A stretch of 64,000 nt of DNA from Vibrio sp. qd031 (GTDB taxonomy: Bacteria > Pseudomonadota > Gammaproteobacteria > Enterobacterales > Vibrionaceae). Numbering within the stretch: the first letter of the stretch is position 1; the number at the start of each line of letters is the position of its first letter. The stretch is from assembly GCF_002100145.1 (NCBI RefSeq), contig NZ_JXQD01000036.1, positions 192,928 through 256,927 on the forward strand, given 5' to 3'. Position numbers and translations under genes: made by a program. Below, piece by piece: positions 21,818-32,162 of the stretch. Below the pieces are notes generated by a model that saw only the letters and a program-made list of their open reading frames with translations, ran no database searches and was not told where the DNA came from.

Positions 21818-22957
21818 TTGAATAAGCCAGCACTACTAGTCCTAGAAGATGGGACTGTGTTTAAGGGCGTATCAATTGGAGCAGACGGGTCTGCAGTTGG
21901 TGAAGTCGTTTTCAATACATCGATGACGGGTTACCAAGAAATATTGACCGACCCATCCTATTCTCAACAGATCGTTACTCTTACTTACCCTCACATAGGC
22001 AATACCGGAACCAATTCCGAAGACGAAGAATCTACTTCAATCCATGCACAAGGCCTTGTGATCCGCGACCTCCCTCTTATCGCATCTAATTTCCGAAACG
22101 AACAAACCCTCTCTGATTACCTTAAATCACAAAACATTGTTGGCATAGCCGACATTGATACGCGTAAATTGACGCGCATCTTGCGTGAAAAGGGTGCTCA
22201 GAATGGCTGTATCGTTGCGGGTAATAATATTGATGAAGCCGCTGCATTGGCCGATGCCAAAGCGTTCCCAGGCCTAAAAGGCATGGACTTGGCAAAAGAA
22301 GTGACCACTAAAGAAGCCTACCCTTGGAAACAAGGCTCTTGGACTCTGACTGGTGGATTGCCAGAAGCGAAAGCAGACTCTGAACTGCCATTCCACGTAG
22401 TCGCGTACGATTTTGGTGCTAAACGCAACATTCTACGTATGTTGGTTGACCGCGGCTGTCGTTTAACAGTGGTACCGGCGCAAACCTCAGCAGAAGACGT
22501 TTTGGCCCTCAACCCTGACGGTGTGTTCTTATCAAATGGTCCTGGTGACCCGGAGCCTTGTACTTACGCCATTGAAGCGACCAAGGTTTTCCTAGACAGA
22601 GGATTACCTATTTTTGGTATCTGTTTAGGCCACCAAATTCTGGCGTTGGCCTCTGGTGCACAAACAGTGAAAATGAAGTTTGGTCATCACGGTGCTAACC
22701 ACCCTGTTAAAGACCTCGACCGTAACGTCGTTATGATCACTTCTCAAAACCACGGTTTTGCGGCTGACGAAGCCACGCTACCTGAGACGCTTCGTGCAAC
22801 GCACGTATCGCTGTTTGACGGTTCACTGCAAGGCATTCATCGTACTGATAAGCCAGCGTTTAGCTTCCAGGGACACCCTGAAGCAAGCCCAGGTCCTCAC
22901 GATGCAGCGCCGCTGTTTGACCACTTCATTGAATTAATTAAACAACATAAAGCGTAA
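21818..22957 (+). CDS. carA: Carbamoyl phosphate synthase small subunit CarA
   Basis: CarA is the glutamine amidotransferase subunit that supplies ammonia to CarB for carbamoyl phosphate, the precursor of arginine and pyrimidines. The start is a TTG at 21818: GGAGG (21808-21812) is five bases upstream, and this start puts the catalytic Cys at residue 269 (FGICLGHQ), the same number as in E. coli. The protein is then 379 residues. The partner His and Glu are in [13 protein letters not shown]. The N-terminal half shows the [11 protein letters not shown] and [17 protein letters not shown] blocks. carB follows after 16 bases. Confidence 0.97.
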   Translation: MNKPALLVLEDGTVFKGVSIGADGSAVGEVVFNTSMTGYQEILTDPSYSQQIVTLTYPHIGNTGTNSEDEESTSIHAQGLVIRDLPLIASNFRNEQTLSDYLKSQNIVGIADIDTRKLTRILREKGAQNGCIVAGNNIDEAAALADAKAFPGLKGMDLAKEVTTKEAYPWKQGSWTLTGGLPEAKADSELPFHVVAYDFGAKRNILRMLVDRGCRLTVVPAQTSAEDVLALNPDGVFLSNGPGDPEPCTYAIEATKVFLDRGLPIFGICLGHQILALASGAQTVKMKFGHHGANHPVKDLDRNVVMITSQNHGFAADEATLPETLRATHVSLFDGSLQGIHRTDKPAFSFQGHPEASPGPHDAAPLFDHFIELIKQHKA

Positions 22958-22973
22958 GTTGGAGTAGAAGAAA

Positions 22974-25900
22974 ATGCCAAAACGTACTGATATTCAAAGT
23001 ATTCTTATTTTGGGTGCGGGACCGATTGTAATTGGTCAGGCGTGTGAGTTCGACTACTCAGGCGCACAAGCATGTAAAGCCCTTCGTGAAGAAGGCTACC
23101 GAGTTATCCTGGTTAACTCGAACCCAGCCACTATTATGACTGACCCAGAAATGGCCGATGCGACTTACATCGAGCCTATTCACTGGGAAGTGGTACGCAA
23201 CATTATTGAAAAAGAGCGCCCAGATGCGGTTCTTCCAACCATGGGTGGCCAAACCGCACTAAACTGTGCGCTAGACTTAGAGCGTGAAGGCGTACTTGCC
23301 GAGTTTGGTGTAGAGATGATCGGCGCAACGGCCGATGCTATCGATAAAGCGGAAGACCGCTCACGCTTTGATAAAGCGATGAAGTCTATCGGCCTTGAGT
23401 GTCCTCGCGCTGATACAGCAAAAACCATGGAAGAAGCTTATGGCGTTCTGGATATGGTGGGTTTCCCTTGTATCATCCGTCCATCGTTCACCATGGGTGG
23501 TACCGGTGGTGGTATCGCGTACAACAAAGAAGAATTTGAAGAGATTTGTCGTCGTGGTTTGGATCTTTCTCCAACCAACGAGCTACTTATCGACGAATCA
23601 CTGATTGGTTGGAAAGAGTACGAGATGGAAGTGGTTCGTGACAAAGCGGATAACTGCATCATCGTCTGTGCCATCGAAAACTTTGACCCAATGGGTATCC
23701 ACACCGGTGACTCAATCACGGTAGCGCCTGCTCAGACGCTCACCGATAAAGAGTACCAGTTGATGCGTAATGCTTCTCTTGCGGTACTGCGTGAAATCGG
23801 TGTTGAAACTGGCGGATCTAACGTTCAGTTTGGTATCAATCCAGCAGATGGCCGTATGGTTATCATCGAGATGAACCCACGCGTATCTCGTTCATCGGCA
23901 CTGGCGTCTAAAGCAACGGGCTTCCCAATTGCTAAGATTGCAGCCAAGCTGGCTGTAGGCTTTACCCTAGATGAGCTACAAAACGACATCACTGGCGGAG
24001 CAACGCCTGCCTCGTTTGAGCCAACTATCGATTACGTTGTGACTAAGATCCCTCGTTTTAACTTCGAGAAATTTGCCGGTGCCAACGACCGTCTAACCAC
24101 GCAGATGAAGTCTGTAGGTGAAGTGATGGCGATTGGTCGTAACCAGCAAGAGTCGCTTCAAAAAGCCCTACGTGGTCTAGAAGTCGGTGTAAATGGTTTT
24201 GACCCTATGGTTGACCTAGACGCACCTGACTCACTGACTAAAATTCGTCACGAATTGAAAGAAGCCGGTGCTGAGCGTATCTGGTACATCGCTGATGCAT
24301 TCCGTGCGGGCATGTCAGTAGACGGTGTATTTAACCTAACGTCTATCGACCGTTGGTTCTTGGTTCAAATTGAAGAGCTGATCAAACTTGAAGAGCAAGT
24401 AAAAGCCGGTGGTTTTGCAGGTCTAAACGAAGACACCTTACGCGTATTGAAGCGCAAAGGCTTCGCTGATGCGCGTCTGTCAGACTTACTTGGTGTTTCC
24501 GAAAGTGAAATCCGTCGCCTACGTGACCAATACGATATTCACCCAGTGTATAAGCGTGTTGATACATGTGCAGCTGAGTTTTCGTCAGACACTGCTTACA
24601 TGTACTCGTCATACGACGATGAGTGTGAAGCGCAACCGACCGACAACGACAAGATCATGGTATTGGGCGGTGGTCCAAACCGTATCGGTCAAGGCATCGA
24701 GTTTGACTACTGTTGTGTACATGCTTCATTGGCGCTTCGTGAAGATGGTTATGAGACCATCATGGTTAACTGTAACCCAGAAACCGTATCAACAGACTAC
24801 GATACTTCTGACCGTCTCTACTTTGAGCCGGTAACACTTGAAGATGTATTAGCGATTGTTCGCGTTGAAAAGCCGAAGGGCGTTATCGTTCAATACGGCG
24901 GCCAAACACCACTGAAACTTGCGCGCGCTCTAGAAGCGGCAGGTGTACCTATTATTGGTACCAGCCCTGATGCGATTGACCGTGCAGAAGACCGTGAGCG
25001 TTTCCAAGTCGCGGTTGATCGTCTTGGTTTGCTGCAACCTCAAAACGCAACAGTTACCACCATGGACCAAGCTATCGAGAAGTCGAAAGAGATCGGTTTC
25101 CCATTGGTGGTTCGCCCTTCTTACGTATTGGGTGGACGCGCGATGGAAATCGTGTACGACGAGCAAGACTTGCGTCGTTACTTTAACGAAGCCGTCAGCG
25201 TATCGAACGAATCTCCAGTACTGCTTGACCGTTTCCTAGACGATGCGACTGAAGTCGACATCGACGCTATCTGTGACGGTGAGCGCGTTGTGATTGGTGG
25301 CATCATGGAGCACATCGAACAAGCGGGTGTTCACTCTGGTGACTCAGCCTGTTCACTTCCAGCTTATACGCTAAGCCAAGAGATCCAAGATGTTATGCGC
25401 GAGCAAGTTGAAAAGCTGGCGTTTGAGCTGGGTGTTCGCGGTTTGATGAATACGCAGTTTGCGGTTAAAGGCAACGATGTTTATCTGATTGAAGTCAACC
25501 CACGTGCTGCCCGTACGGTACCGTTCGTATCGAAAGCAACCGGTGCACCGCTTGCGAAAATCGCAGCACGCGTAATGGCTGGACAGTCTCTTGAGTCGCA
25601 AGGCTTTACTAAAGAGATCATCCCACCGTACTACTCTGTAAAAGAAGTGGTATTGCCGTTTAACAAGTTCCCAGGTGTTGACCCACTGTTAGGCCCAGAA
25701 ATGCGCTCTACCGGCGAGGTAATGGGTGTGGGCGCAACGTTTGCTGAAGCCTACTCTAAAGCTGAACTTGGCTGTGGCCATGTCTACCCTGAAGCCGGAC
25801 GTGCTTTACTGTCTGTACGTAAGGGTGACAAAGAGCGTGTTGTAGACCTAGCCTCTAAGCTTATCAAGTTGGGCTACCAACTCGATGCTACCCACGGTAC

Positions 25901-26204
25901 AGCGGTTATTCTTGGCGAAGCGGGCATCAACCCTCGCTTGGTGAACAAAGTCCATGAAGGTCGCCCTCACATTCTTGACCGTATCAAGAATAATGAGTAC
26001 ACCTACATTGTGAACACCACCGCAGGTCGTCAATCGATTGAAGATTCTAAAGTTCTTCGTCGTGGCGCTCTGGCTGAGAAGGTAAACTACACCACCACGC
26101 TAAATGCAGCCTTTGCCACTTGCTTGGCGCACGAAGCGGATGCGAAAACATCAGTGACGTCAGTTCAAGAGCTGCACGAAAAAGTAAAGCAAAGCCTTAG
26201 CTAA
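22974..26204 (+). CDS. carB: Carbamoyl phosphate synthase large subunit CarB
   Basis: CarB makes carbamoyl phosphate from bicarbonate, two ATP and ammonia channelled from CarA. At 1076 residues it has the family's duplicated structure: two ATP-grasp halves, visible as the paired motifs [18 protein letters not shown] and [27 protein letters not shown] and [10 protein letters not shown], and [19 protein letters not shown] and [19 protein letters not shown]. An oligomerisation domain separates them and an allosteric methylglyoxal synthase-like domain forms the C-terminus (about residue 935 on). GGAG precedes the ATG. Confidence 0.98.
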   Translation: MPKRTDIQSILILGAGPIVIGQACEFDYSGAQACKALREEGYRVILVNSNPATIMTDPEMADATYIEPIHWEVVRNIIEKERPDAVLPTMGGQTALNCALDLEREGVLAEFGVEMIGATADAIDKAEDRSRFDKAMKSIGLECPRADTAKTMEEAYGVLDMVGFPCIIRPSFTMGGTGGGIAYNKEEFEEICRRGLDLSPTNELLIDESLIGWKEYEMEVVRDKADNCIIVCAIENFDPMGIHTGDSITVAPAQTLTDKEYQLMRNASLAVLREIGVETGGSNVQFGINPADGRMVIIEMNPRVSRSSALASKATGFPIAKIAAKLAVGFTLDELQNDITGGATPASFEPTIDYVVTKIPRFNFEKFAGANDRLTTQMKSVGEVMAIGRNQQESLQKALRGLEVGVNGFDPMVDLDAPDSLTKIRHELKEAGAERIWYIADAFRAGMSVDGVFNLTSIDRWFLVQIEELIKLEEQVKAGGFAGLNEDTLRVLKRKGFADARLSDLLGVSESEIRRLRDQYDIHPVYKRVDTCAAEFSSDTAYMYSSYDDECEAQPTDNDKIMVLGGGPNRIGQGIEFDYCCVHASLALREDGYETIMVNCNPETVSTDYDTSDRLYFEPVTLEDVLAIVRVEKPKGVIVQYGGQTPLKLARALEAAGVPIIGTSPDAIDRAEDRERFQVAVDRLGLLQPQNATVTTMDQAIEKSKEIGFPLVVRPSYVLGGRAMEIVYDEQDLRRYFNEAVSVSNESPVLLDRFLDDATEVDIDAICDGERVVIGGIMEHIEQAGVHSGDSACSLPAYTLSQEIQDVMREQVEKLAFELGVRGLMNTQFAVKGNDVYLIEVNPRAARTVPFVSKATGAPLAKIAARVMAGQSLESQGFTKEIIPPYYSVKEVVLPFNKFPGVDPLLGPEMRSTGEVMGVGATFAEAYSKAELGCGHVYPEAGRALLSVRKGDKERVVDLASKLIKLGYQLDATHGTAVILGEAGINPRLVNKVHEGRPHILDRIKNNEYTYIVNTTAGRQSIEDSKVLRRGALAEKVNYTTTLNAAFATCLAHEADAKTSVTSVQELHEKVKQSLS

Positions 26205-26260
26205 GTTAATTAAATAATAACAACTAGGGAGCGTATAGCGCTCCTATAGACAACCTCTTT

Positions 26261-26287
26261 GCCCGCTCTTCATGAGCGGGCTTTTTT
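26261..26287 (+). terminator. Rho-independent terminator after carB
   Basis: GCCCGCTC (26261-26268), loop TTCAT, GAGCGGGC (26274-26281) and six T residues. A smaller hairpin, GGAGCG...CGCTCC at 26228-26244, precedes it. Confidence 0.93.
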
Positions 26288-26295
26288 ATGCACTG

Positions 26296-26388
26296 ATACC
26301 AACCAAAGCAGTTATCTGAACATTCTTGCTCGTTATCAGCGATTTGTTCGGCGCAATTTTCTGACCAGTTAGTTACTCCGATTGGTAT
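26296..26388. repeat. 93-base element with inverted terminal repeats, MITE-like
   Basis: The segment begins ATACCAACC and ends with the complement of ATACCAATC, an eight-of-nine terminal inverted repeat. Read on the minus strand it starts ATACCAATCGGAGTAACTAA, which I recall as a widely scattered intergenic sequence in Vibrio genomes; that recollection was not checked. It lies between the carB terminator and the nirB control region and has no coding support. The remaining bases to about 26640 are AT-rich and show no gene. Confidence 0.45.
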
Positions 26389-26645
26389 GAGTTTTGGTTT
26401 CCCCTGAACTTGTTCCCTACATCTAAGCGACTTCATACTCACCCTTGATGTTGCCCCTTTTATTACGGCCAGTTTTTAGCCATATGAAAGGTCAATACCC
26501 TTATAGACAGTAAGCTTTATTAGGGGAGGCAATTGCGTACTTTTCTCTAGCGGCTAGTGCGATCATAGTCGTTTCTTATGCTCATAAGTGCATTTTAATT
26601 TGTATGATTATTGAATTTTTTGGGTGAAATAATCACCGAAAACAC

Positions 26646-26716
26646 TACCCCTTTAGAGGTGTTTAAGGGGTAAAAATGATGTAGATCAGGTTAAAAAATA
26701 GGCCTATGAATAAGAT
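26646..26716 (+). promoter_or_regulatory. nirB promoter with NarL/NarP 7-2-7 site and FNR box
   Basis: TACCCCT-TT-AGAGGTG (26646-26661) is a pair of NarL/NarP heptamers in the inverted 7-2-7 arrangement. ATGATGTAGATCAG (26676-26689) matches the FNR consensus TTGAT-N4-ATCAA at eight of ten positions. A -10-like TAAGAT lies at 26711-26716, so transcription would start near 26724. This puts the FNR box at about -41.5 (class II) and the NarL pair at about -70, the same spacing known for E. coli nirB. Expression is therefore expected without oxygen and with nitrate or nitrite. Confidence 0.7.
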
Positions 26717-26751
26717 TCGCCGTAGATTCTATTAACAATTTTGAGAGCGCT

Positions 26752-29307
26752 ATGAGCAAGTTAAATCTCGTCATTATAGGCAATGGTATGGTTGGCCATC
26801 GCTATATTGAAGATCTCGTCGATAAAGGTGATTTGGCCAGCATGAACATTACAGTGTTCTGTGAAGAGCCACGTGTTGCTTACGACCGCGTGCACCTATC
26901 TTCATACTTCTCTCACCATACGGCCGATGAGTTGTCGTTAGTGAAAGAAGGCTTCTACGAGAAGCACGGCATCAACATGTTGATTGGTGAACGAGCAATC
27001 AATGTTAATCGTGACAAGCAGACGGTTTACTCAAGCTCAGGGCGTGAAATTCAATATGACAAACTGATCATGGCGACGGGCTCATTCCCGTTTGTACCGC
27101 CAATTAAAGGGCGTGAAAGCCAAGATTGTTTTGTGTACCGCACTATCGAAGATCTGAAAGCGATTGAAGCGTGCTCTAGAAAGAGCAAAGTCGGTGTGGT
27201 TGTTGGTGGTGGGCTACTTGGCCTTGAAGCCGCTGGTGCACTGAAAGCACTGGGTGTAGAAACACACGTGGTTGAGTTTGCGCCAAAACTGATGGCAGAG
27301 CAGCTTGACCAAGCGGGTGGTGAGCAACTGCGTAGTAAAATTGAAAGCATGGGCGTTCAGGTACACACCAGCAAAAATACGCTGGAGATCGCTCCAGAAG
27401 GTAAGAACGCTCGCAACGTGATGCGCTTTGCTGATGGCACAGAGCTTGAGACCGACTTCATCGTTTTCTCAGCCGGTATTCGTCCTCAAGATAAACTCGC
27501 TCGTCAAATGGAGCTAGAGATTGCTCCGCGCGGTGGTATTGCAGTGAATGATCACTGCCAAACGTCTGATCAAAACATCTACGCCATTGGTGAATGTGCG
27601 TCATGGAATGAGAACTTCTATGGTCTTGTAGCACCAGGCTACAAAATGGCGACCGTTGCTGTGGACCATGTCGTCGGCAACGAAAGCAAGTTTGAAGGTG
27701 CTGACATGTCAGCCAAACTTAAACTGCTGGGCGTCAAAGTGGGCTCAATTGGTGATGCTAATGGCCGCACACCAGGCTCTATCAGCTACGTATACCAAAA
27801 CCAAGAGCAAGAGGTGTACAAACGCCTTATCGTCTCTGCAGACAACAAGAAACTGTTGGGTGCGGTTATGGTTGGGGATACCTCTGACTACGGCGACTTG
27901 CTGCAACTGATGCTCAACGAAATCGAACTGCCAGAGCACCCAGACACGCTTATCTTGCCAGCGCACGCGGGGGCAGAGAAGCCAACGCTTGGAGCGGATT
28001 CACTGCCAGAGACAGCGGTAATCTGTTCATGCTTTGACGTAACCAAAGGCAAGATCGCTCAAGCGGTTGCCGATGGCCATCATACTATCGCAGACATCAA
28101 AGCAGAAACGGGCGCAGGAACGGGCTGTGGCGGCTGTATTCCACTAGTGACCTCAGTGCTTAATGCAGAGCTTGCTAAAGCCGGTGTGGAAGTGAAGAAC
28201 GATGTCTGTGCGCATTTCCCATACTCTCGTCAAGAGCTGTTCCACCTGATCCGCATTGAAGAGATCAAATCGTTCGATGAGCTGTTGGAAAAATACGGTA
28301 AAGGCTACGGCTGTGAAGTGTGTAAACCGTTAGTGGGGTCAATTCTGGCGTCATGCTGGGGTGATCACATCCTAAAACCTGAACTGGTAAAACTGCACGA
28401 CACCAACGATAACTTCCTTGGCAATATTCAAAAGGACGGCACTTACTCAGTGATCCCTCGTATGGCGGGTGGTGAAGTGACACCTCAAGCACTAAAAGTG
28501 CTGGCTGAAGTCGCTGCTGAATACAATCTGTATACCAAAGTGACTGGCGCACAGCGTATTGGCCTATTTGGTGCGCAAAAAGATGATCTACCAGCGATTT
28601 GGAAAAAGCTGATCGAGGCGGGTTACGAGACCGGTCAAGCCTATGCTAAAGCACTTCGCATGGCGAAAACCTGTGTCGGCTCTACTTGGTGTCGTTACGG
28701 GGTTCAAGACTCTGTCGGCCTTGGTGTGATGATCGAAAATCGCTACAAAGGCATACGCACCCCGCACAAGATGAAGTTTGGTGTTTCTGGGTGCACTCGT
28801 GAGTGTGCTGAAGCCCAAGGTAAAGATCTGGGTATCATCGCGACAGACGCCGGCTGGAATATGTATGTGTGTGGTAATGGTGGTATGAAGCCTCGTCACG
28901 CCGACCTACTCGCCAGCGATCTTGATGAGCAAACACTGCTTAAGTACATCGATCGTTTCATGATGTTCTATATCCGCACTGCGGCACCGCTGCAACGCAC
29001 CTCTGTGTGGATGGAAAACCTCGAAGGTGGCGTTGATTACCTTCGCCAGGTGATTGTTGAAGACAAGCTTGGCATCAATGATCAACTTGAACAAGACGTC
29101 GCGAAGTTGGTGGAAGAGTTCCGCTGTGAGTGGACCGATACGGTGAACAGCGCTGAACAACAGAAGCGTTTCGCGCACTTTATCAACTCAGATAAGCGTG
29201 ACGATAATGTGGTGTTTGTGTCAGAGCGTGCTCAGCATCGCCCAGCAACATTTACCGAAAAATATCCAGAATTGAAGGGCGATATCCTTCATGTAACCGC
29301 AGAGTAA
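26752..29307 (+). CDS. nirB: Nitrite reductase (NADH) large subunit NirB
   Basis: NirB is the cytoplasmic siroheme enzyme that reduces nitrite to ammonium with NADH. At 851 residues it has the full domain order: an FAD/NADH oxidoreductase domain with IIGNGMVGHRYIEDL at the start and GGGLLGLEAAGALK near residue 153, a BFD-like [2Fe-2S] region with CSCFDV and GAGTGCGGCIP, then the siroheme/[4Fe-4S] half. The cluster ligands are the pairs Cys641/Cys647 (CVGSTWC) and Cys681/Cys685 (CTREC). nirD, nirC and cobA follow on the same strand. Confidence 0.97.
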   Translation: MSKLNLVIIGNGMVGHRYIEDLVDKGDLASMNITVFCEEPRVAYDRVHLSSYFSHHTADELSLVKEGFYEKHGINMLIGERAINVNRDKQTVYSSSGREIQYDKLIMATGSFPFVPPIKGRESQDCFVYRTIEDLKAIEACSRKSKVGVVVGGGLLGLEAAGALKALGVETHVVEFAPKLMAEQLDQAGGEQLRSKIESMGVQVHTSKNTLEIAPEGKNARNVMRFADGTELETDFIVFSAGIRPQDKLARQMELEIAPRGGIAVNDHCQTSDQNIYAIGECASWNENFYGLVAPGYKMATVAVDHVVGNESKFEGADMSAKLKLLGVKVGSIGDANGRTPGSISYVYQNQEQEVYKRLIVSADNKKLLGAVMVGDTSDYGDLLQLMLNEIELPEHPDTLILPAHAGAEKPTLGADSLPETAVICSCFDVTKGKIAQAVADGHHTIADIKAETGAGTGCGGCIPLVTSVLNAELAKAGVEVKNDVCAHFPYSRQELFHLIRIEEIKSFDELLEKYGKGYGCEVCKPLVGSILASCWGDHILKPELVKLHDTNDNFLGNIQKDGTYSVIPRMAGGEVTPQALKVLAEVAAEYNLYTKVTGAQRIGLFGAQKDDLPAIWKKLIEAGYETGQAYAKALRMAKTCVGSTWCRYGVQDSVGLGVMIENRYKGIRTPHKMKFGVSGCTRECAEAQGKDLGIIATDAGWNMYVCGNGGMKPRHADLLASDLDEQTLLKYIDRFMMFYIRTAAPLQRTSVWMENLEGGVDYLRQVIVEDKLGINDQLEQDVAKLVEEFRCEWTDTVNSAEQQKRFAHFINSDKRDDNVVFVSERAQHRPATFTEKYPELKGDILHVTAE

Positions 29308-29322
29308 TTGGGAGCAATCATC

Positions 29323-29643
29323 ATGGCATTTACAACCATCTGTAACATTGACGACATTATCCCAGGCACTGGCGTTTGCGCGTTGTTGGGTGACGAGCAG
29401 GTTGCGATATTTAGACCTACTGCTAATGAGGAAGTGTTTGCAATTAGCAATATGGACCCATTCTACCAATCTAACGTGCTATCACGCGGCTTGATTGTAG
29501 AGCACAGCGATGAGCTATGGGTGGCAAGTCCGCTGAAAAAGCAGCGCTTCAATCTAAAAACTGGCGTATGTATGGAAAATGAGCAATTTAACATCAAAGC
29601 CTACCAAGCTCGCGTGACCAAAGGGCAAGTCGAACTCGCCTAA
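29323..29643 (+). CDS. nirD: Nitrite reductase (NADH) small subunit NirD
   Basis: NirD is the small partner of NirB. The 106-residue protein has a Rieske-type fold pattern but lacks the Cys-x-His and Cys-x2-His cluster ligands, as expected for NirD. The ATG at 29323 is chosen because GGGAG (29310-29314) lies nine bases upstream; a TTG directly after the nirB stop would add five residues but has no ribosome binding site. It starts 15 bases after nirB and is almost certainly in the same transcript. Confidence 0.93.
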   Translation: MAFTTICNIDDIIPGTGVCALLGDEQVAIFRPTANEEVFAISNMDPFYQSNVLSRGLIVEHSDELWVASPLKKQRFNLKTGVCMENEQFNIKAYQARVTKGQVELA

Positions 29644-29655
29644 GAGTAAATAGCA

Positions 29656-29729
29656 ATAAGCTCACTACCGGCTTCTCACTCTGTCATCGTTTTTAGGATT
29701 GATGATGAGGTGAGAAGTGCTGAGCTTAT
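29656..29729 (+). repeat. Long interrupted hairpin between nirD and nirC
   Basis: Two nested inverted repeats are perfect: ATAAGCTCA (29656-29664) with TGAGCTTAT (29721-29729), and CTTCTCAC (29672-29679) with GTGAGAAG (29710-29717). TCATC and GATGA can extend the inner stem. There is no T-run, so this is more likely an RNA-stabilising or processing structure, setting nirBD and nirC levels apart, than a terminator. Confidence 0.6.
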
Positions 29730-29764
29730 GACTATTTAATCTTAAACTTTTAAAGGAATTAACT

Positions 29765-30613
29765 ATGTCTGCACTTAAACCGGCTGAATTCGTTCAAACC
29801 ATGATCGATATCGGCGAAGCAAAAACCAAAACCGCCGCTCGCGATCTTGTTTTACGTGGCACTATGGCTGGCATTATTTTGTCGCTAGCAGTAGTCGTCG
29901 CGCTGACTACGATCACCCAAACAGGCATCGGTATTGTTGGTGCACTGGTGTTCCCTGTTGGCTTTTGTATTCTTAGCTTAATGGGTTACGACTTGGTCAC
30001 TGGCGTGTTTGGTTTAGCGCCTCTTGCTAAATTAGACAACCGCCCAGGCATCACTTGGAATCGTGTTTTCCGCTGCTGGGGCTGGGTTTTCTTAGGAAAC
30101 TTCATTGGCTCTTTGATTGTGGCTTATCTGGTCGCCCTCTCACTGACTATGAACTTTGCTGTAGAACCTAATGCTGTCGGTCAACAAATCATCGCAGTTG
30201 CCACTGCGCGTACCGTTGGTTTTGAAAATCTAGGCACTGACGGTTGGATCACCTGTTTCGTGCGCGGCATCCTGTGTAACCTGATGGTGTGCTTAGGTGT
30301 AGTAGGTAACATGACCGCACGTACTGTGGCTGGCAAAATTGCGGCAATGTGGCTGCCTATTTTCATCTTCTTCGCATTGGTGTTTGAGCACACCGTAGTC
30401 AACATGTTCCTATTCCCGCTAGGTATGTTGCTAGGTGCAGAGTTTGGTATCGCAACTTACGTTAACTTCAACTTGATCCCAACGATATTGGGTAACGTTG
30501 TGGGTGGCTTACTGTTTACTTGTATTCCACTTTACTTGACGCACGCTAAAACAGCACCGGCACTCGACAGCGAAGAGCAAGCACCTACTGCTGCGCCACA
30601 AACTGCGCGTTAA
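29765..30613 (+). CDS. nirC: Formate/nitrite transporter family protein, probably nitrite channel NirC
   Basis: FNT-family proteins are pentameric membrane channels for formate, nitrite or related anions. The 282-residue protein has about six membrane segments, a short amphipathic N-terminus (FVQTMIDIGEAKTKT) and the conserved CNLMVCLGV segment (residues about 178-186) before the fifth helix. Position after nirBD supports nitrite as substrate, either uptake for NirB or export of excess nitrite. The C-terminal tail is hydrophilic. AAAGGA precedes the ATG. Confidence 0.9.
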   Translation: MSALKPAEFVQTMIDIGEAKTKTAARDLVLRGTMAGIILSLAVVVALTTITQTGIGIVGALVFPVGFCILSLMGYDLVTGVFGLAPLAKLDNRPGITWNRVFRCWGWVFLGNFIGSLIVAYLVALSLTMNFAVEPNAVGQQIIAVATARTVGFENLGTDGWITCFVRGILCNLMVCLGVVGNMTARTVAGKIAAMWLPIFIFFALVFEHTVVNMFLFPLGMLLGAEFGIATYVNFNLIPTILGNVVGGLLFTCIPLYLTHAKTAPALDSEEQAPTAAPQTAR

Positions 30614-30636
30614 TCGAGTTGAATAACATATAAGAA

Positions 30637-30700
30637 AAAACCACTAGTGACGATCACTGTGATTGTTTAGACTGGTTTTAAGCCCTTGCTTCGGTGGGGG
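30637..30700 (+). terminator. Weak hairpins between nirC and cobA
   Basis: AAAACCA (30637-30643) pairs with TGGTTTT (30673-30679), enclosing AGTGA-cga-TCACT. A second small hairpin, AAGCCC...GGGCTTT, follows around 30680-30704. The T tails are short, so these may only reduce read-through into cobA. Confidence 0.35.
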
Positions 30701-30727
30701 CTTTGTCGTTTTAAAGGAAACTGTATT

Positions 30728-31483
30728 ATGAGTGATTCGCAAAAAACCGGCCCAAAATCAGGGATTGTATCGTTGATTGGTGCAGGTCCAGGTGATCCTG
30801 ACCTATTAACGGTAAAAGGGTATCGACTGCTGCAACAAGCGGATGTGGTGGTGTACGATAGATTGGTTTCAGAAGCGATTCTCGCGCTTGCCAGCGAAGA
30901 TGCCGAAATGGTGTACGTGGGTAAGCAGCTCGATTTTCATTATGTTCCTCAACCAAAAATCAACCAGATCTTGGTCGACAAGGCGAAAGAAGGCAAGCAT
31001 GTTGTCAGATTGAAGGGCGGTGACTCATTCATTTTTGGCCGTGGTGGCGAAGAAGCTCAAGCTCTAGTTGAGCAAGGCGTCGGCTTTGAAGTCGTTCCAG
31101 GTATTACCGCTGCTGCAGGTGCTACAGCCTACGCAGGGATCCCCCTTACGCACCGAGACTACTCGCAAAGCGTTCAGTTTATAACGGGGCATCTTAAGTC
31201 GGATGGTAAAGATGTCGCTTGGGATACGTTAACCGCCCCCAATACTACGCTTGTGTTCTACATGGGGCTAAAGCAATCTGGAAACATCTCTAAAAACTTA
31301 ATCGGATCGGGTATGAGCGCAGATACTCCTGTCGCCATCATTGAAAATGGCACTACGGAGAAGCAGCGAGTGCTCATAGGTGATATTGATGGCCTTGCCG
31401 AGCTTGCCAGTCAAGCGCAAAGTCCTGCCCTTATTGTGGTAGGTCATGTAGTGACTTTGCACGACGAGTTAAAGTGGATGTAA
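30728..31483 (+). CDS. cobA: Uroporphyrinogen-III C-methyltransferase
   Basis: This SAM-dependent enzyme methylates uroporphyrinogen III to precorrin-2, the entry to siroheme. The 251-residue protein is a single-domain methyltransferase: [20 protein letters not shown] near the N-terminus, [30 protein letters not shown] and [19 protein letters not shown]. It lacks the dehydrogenase/ferrochelatase half found in fused CysG. The ATG at 30728 follows AAAGGA (30713-30718); an earlier in-frame start would add 14 unconserved residues. Its location after nirBDC fits supply of siroheme for NirB. Confidence 0.93.
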   Translation: MSDSQKTGPKSGIVSLIGAGPGDPDLLTVKGYRLLQQADVVVYDRLVSEAILALASEDAEMVYVGKQLDFHYVPQPKINQILVDKAKEGKHVVRLKGGDSFIFGRGGEEAQALVEQGVGFEVVPGITAAAGATAYAGIPLTHRDYSQSVQFITGHLKSDGKDVAWDTLTAPNTTLVFYMGLKQSGNISKNLIGSGMSADTPVAIIENGTTEKQRVLIGDIDGLAELASQAQSPALIVVGHVVTLHDELKWM

Positions 31484-31514
31484 TGTTCTCATAAACAACA
31501 CGCAAGGGTGCACT

Positions 31515-32069
31515 ATGGACAATCAGTCGGATAGGTCGATAAAACAGCTAGAGTCGCAAGTTGTGTACCAGAATCGATGGATGTCGGTGCGTGAAGATCG
31601 TATAGAGCGCGCAAGTGGATCTCAAGGCATTTATGGCGTAGTCGACAAACCCGATTGTGTGGCGATCCTAGCCATTGATAATGGTCGAATTCATTTGGTG
31701 AATCAGTATCGTTATGCTGTACAGGGGCGCTTTTGGGAGTTGCCGCAAGGCGCATGGGAGTCTAACCCAGACGCTGATCCACTTGAGTTGGCTAAAGGTG
31801 AACTCAAGGAAGAGACCGGACTTGTCGCCAGCAAGATGACTTACTTAGGTTGTCAGTTTATTGCCTACGGTTTTTTAAACCAGACCTGCCATATCTATCT
31901 CGCGTCAGATCTAACTCAGTCAGAGCGACAACTTGATAGCGAAGAAGAAGATTTGATCGCGAAAGACTTTGCGATAGAAGAGTTTGAAAAAATGATTATT
32001 GATGGCTCGATTCAAGATTGCGTGACCACAGCCGCTTATGGGTTGGCGAAGCTAAAAAACGCCGTCTAG
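31515..32069 (+). CDS. NUDIX hydrolase, ADP-sugar pyrophosphatase-like
   Basis: The 184-residue protein has the ADP-ribose/ADP-sugar pyrophosphatase NUDIX layout: an N-terminal strand domain with the NRWMSVREDRIERASGS segment, VNQYRYAVQGRFWELPQG, and a NUDIX box. The box is odd: the usual REUxEExGU reads GELKEETGL, so the Arg is replaced by Gly while the metal-binding Glu residues remain. The substrate is unknown; ADP-ribose or a similar nucleoside diphosphate sugar is likely. It starts 31 bases after cobA and could share its transcript. Confidence 0.8.
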   Translation: MDNQSDRSIKQLESQVVYQNRWMSVREDRIERASGSQGIYGVVDKPDCVAILAIDNGRIHLVNQYRYAVQGRFWELPQGAWESNPDADPLELAKGELKEETGLVASKMTYLGCQFIAYGFLNQTCHIYLASDLTQSERQLDSEEEDLIAKDFAIEEFEKMIIDGSIQDCVTTAAYGLAKLKNAV

Positions 32070-32162
32070 TCCAAACTTCTCTTTTGTTCTCTGTGTCGTT
32101 GATTCGATAGCGAATACGTCCATGATAAACGTATTTGCCATGTCGCGGTTGCGCGGCATTCA

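Noticed and set aside
26224-26442. 72-codon minus-strand frame next to the carB terminator.
   Set aside because: It runs through the inverted-repeat element and the terminator hairpin, so it is explained by those features rather than by a gene.
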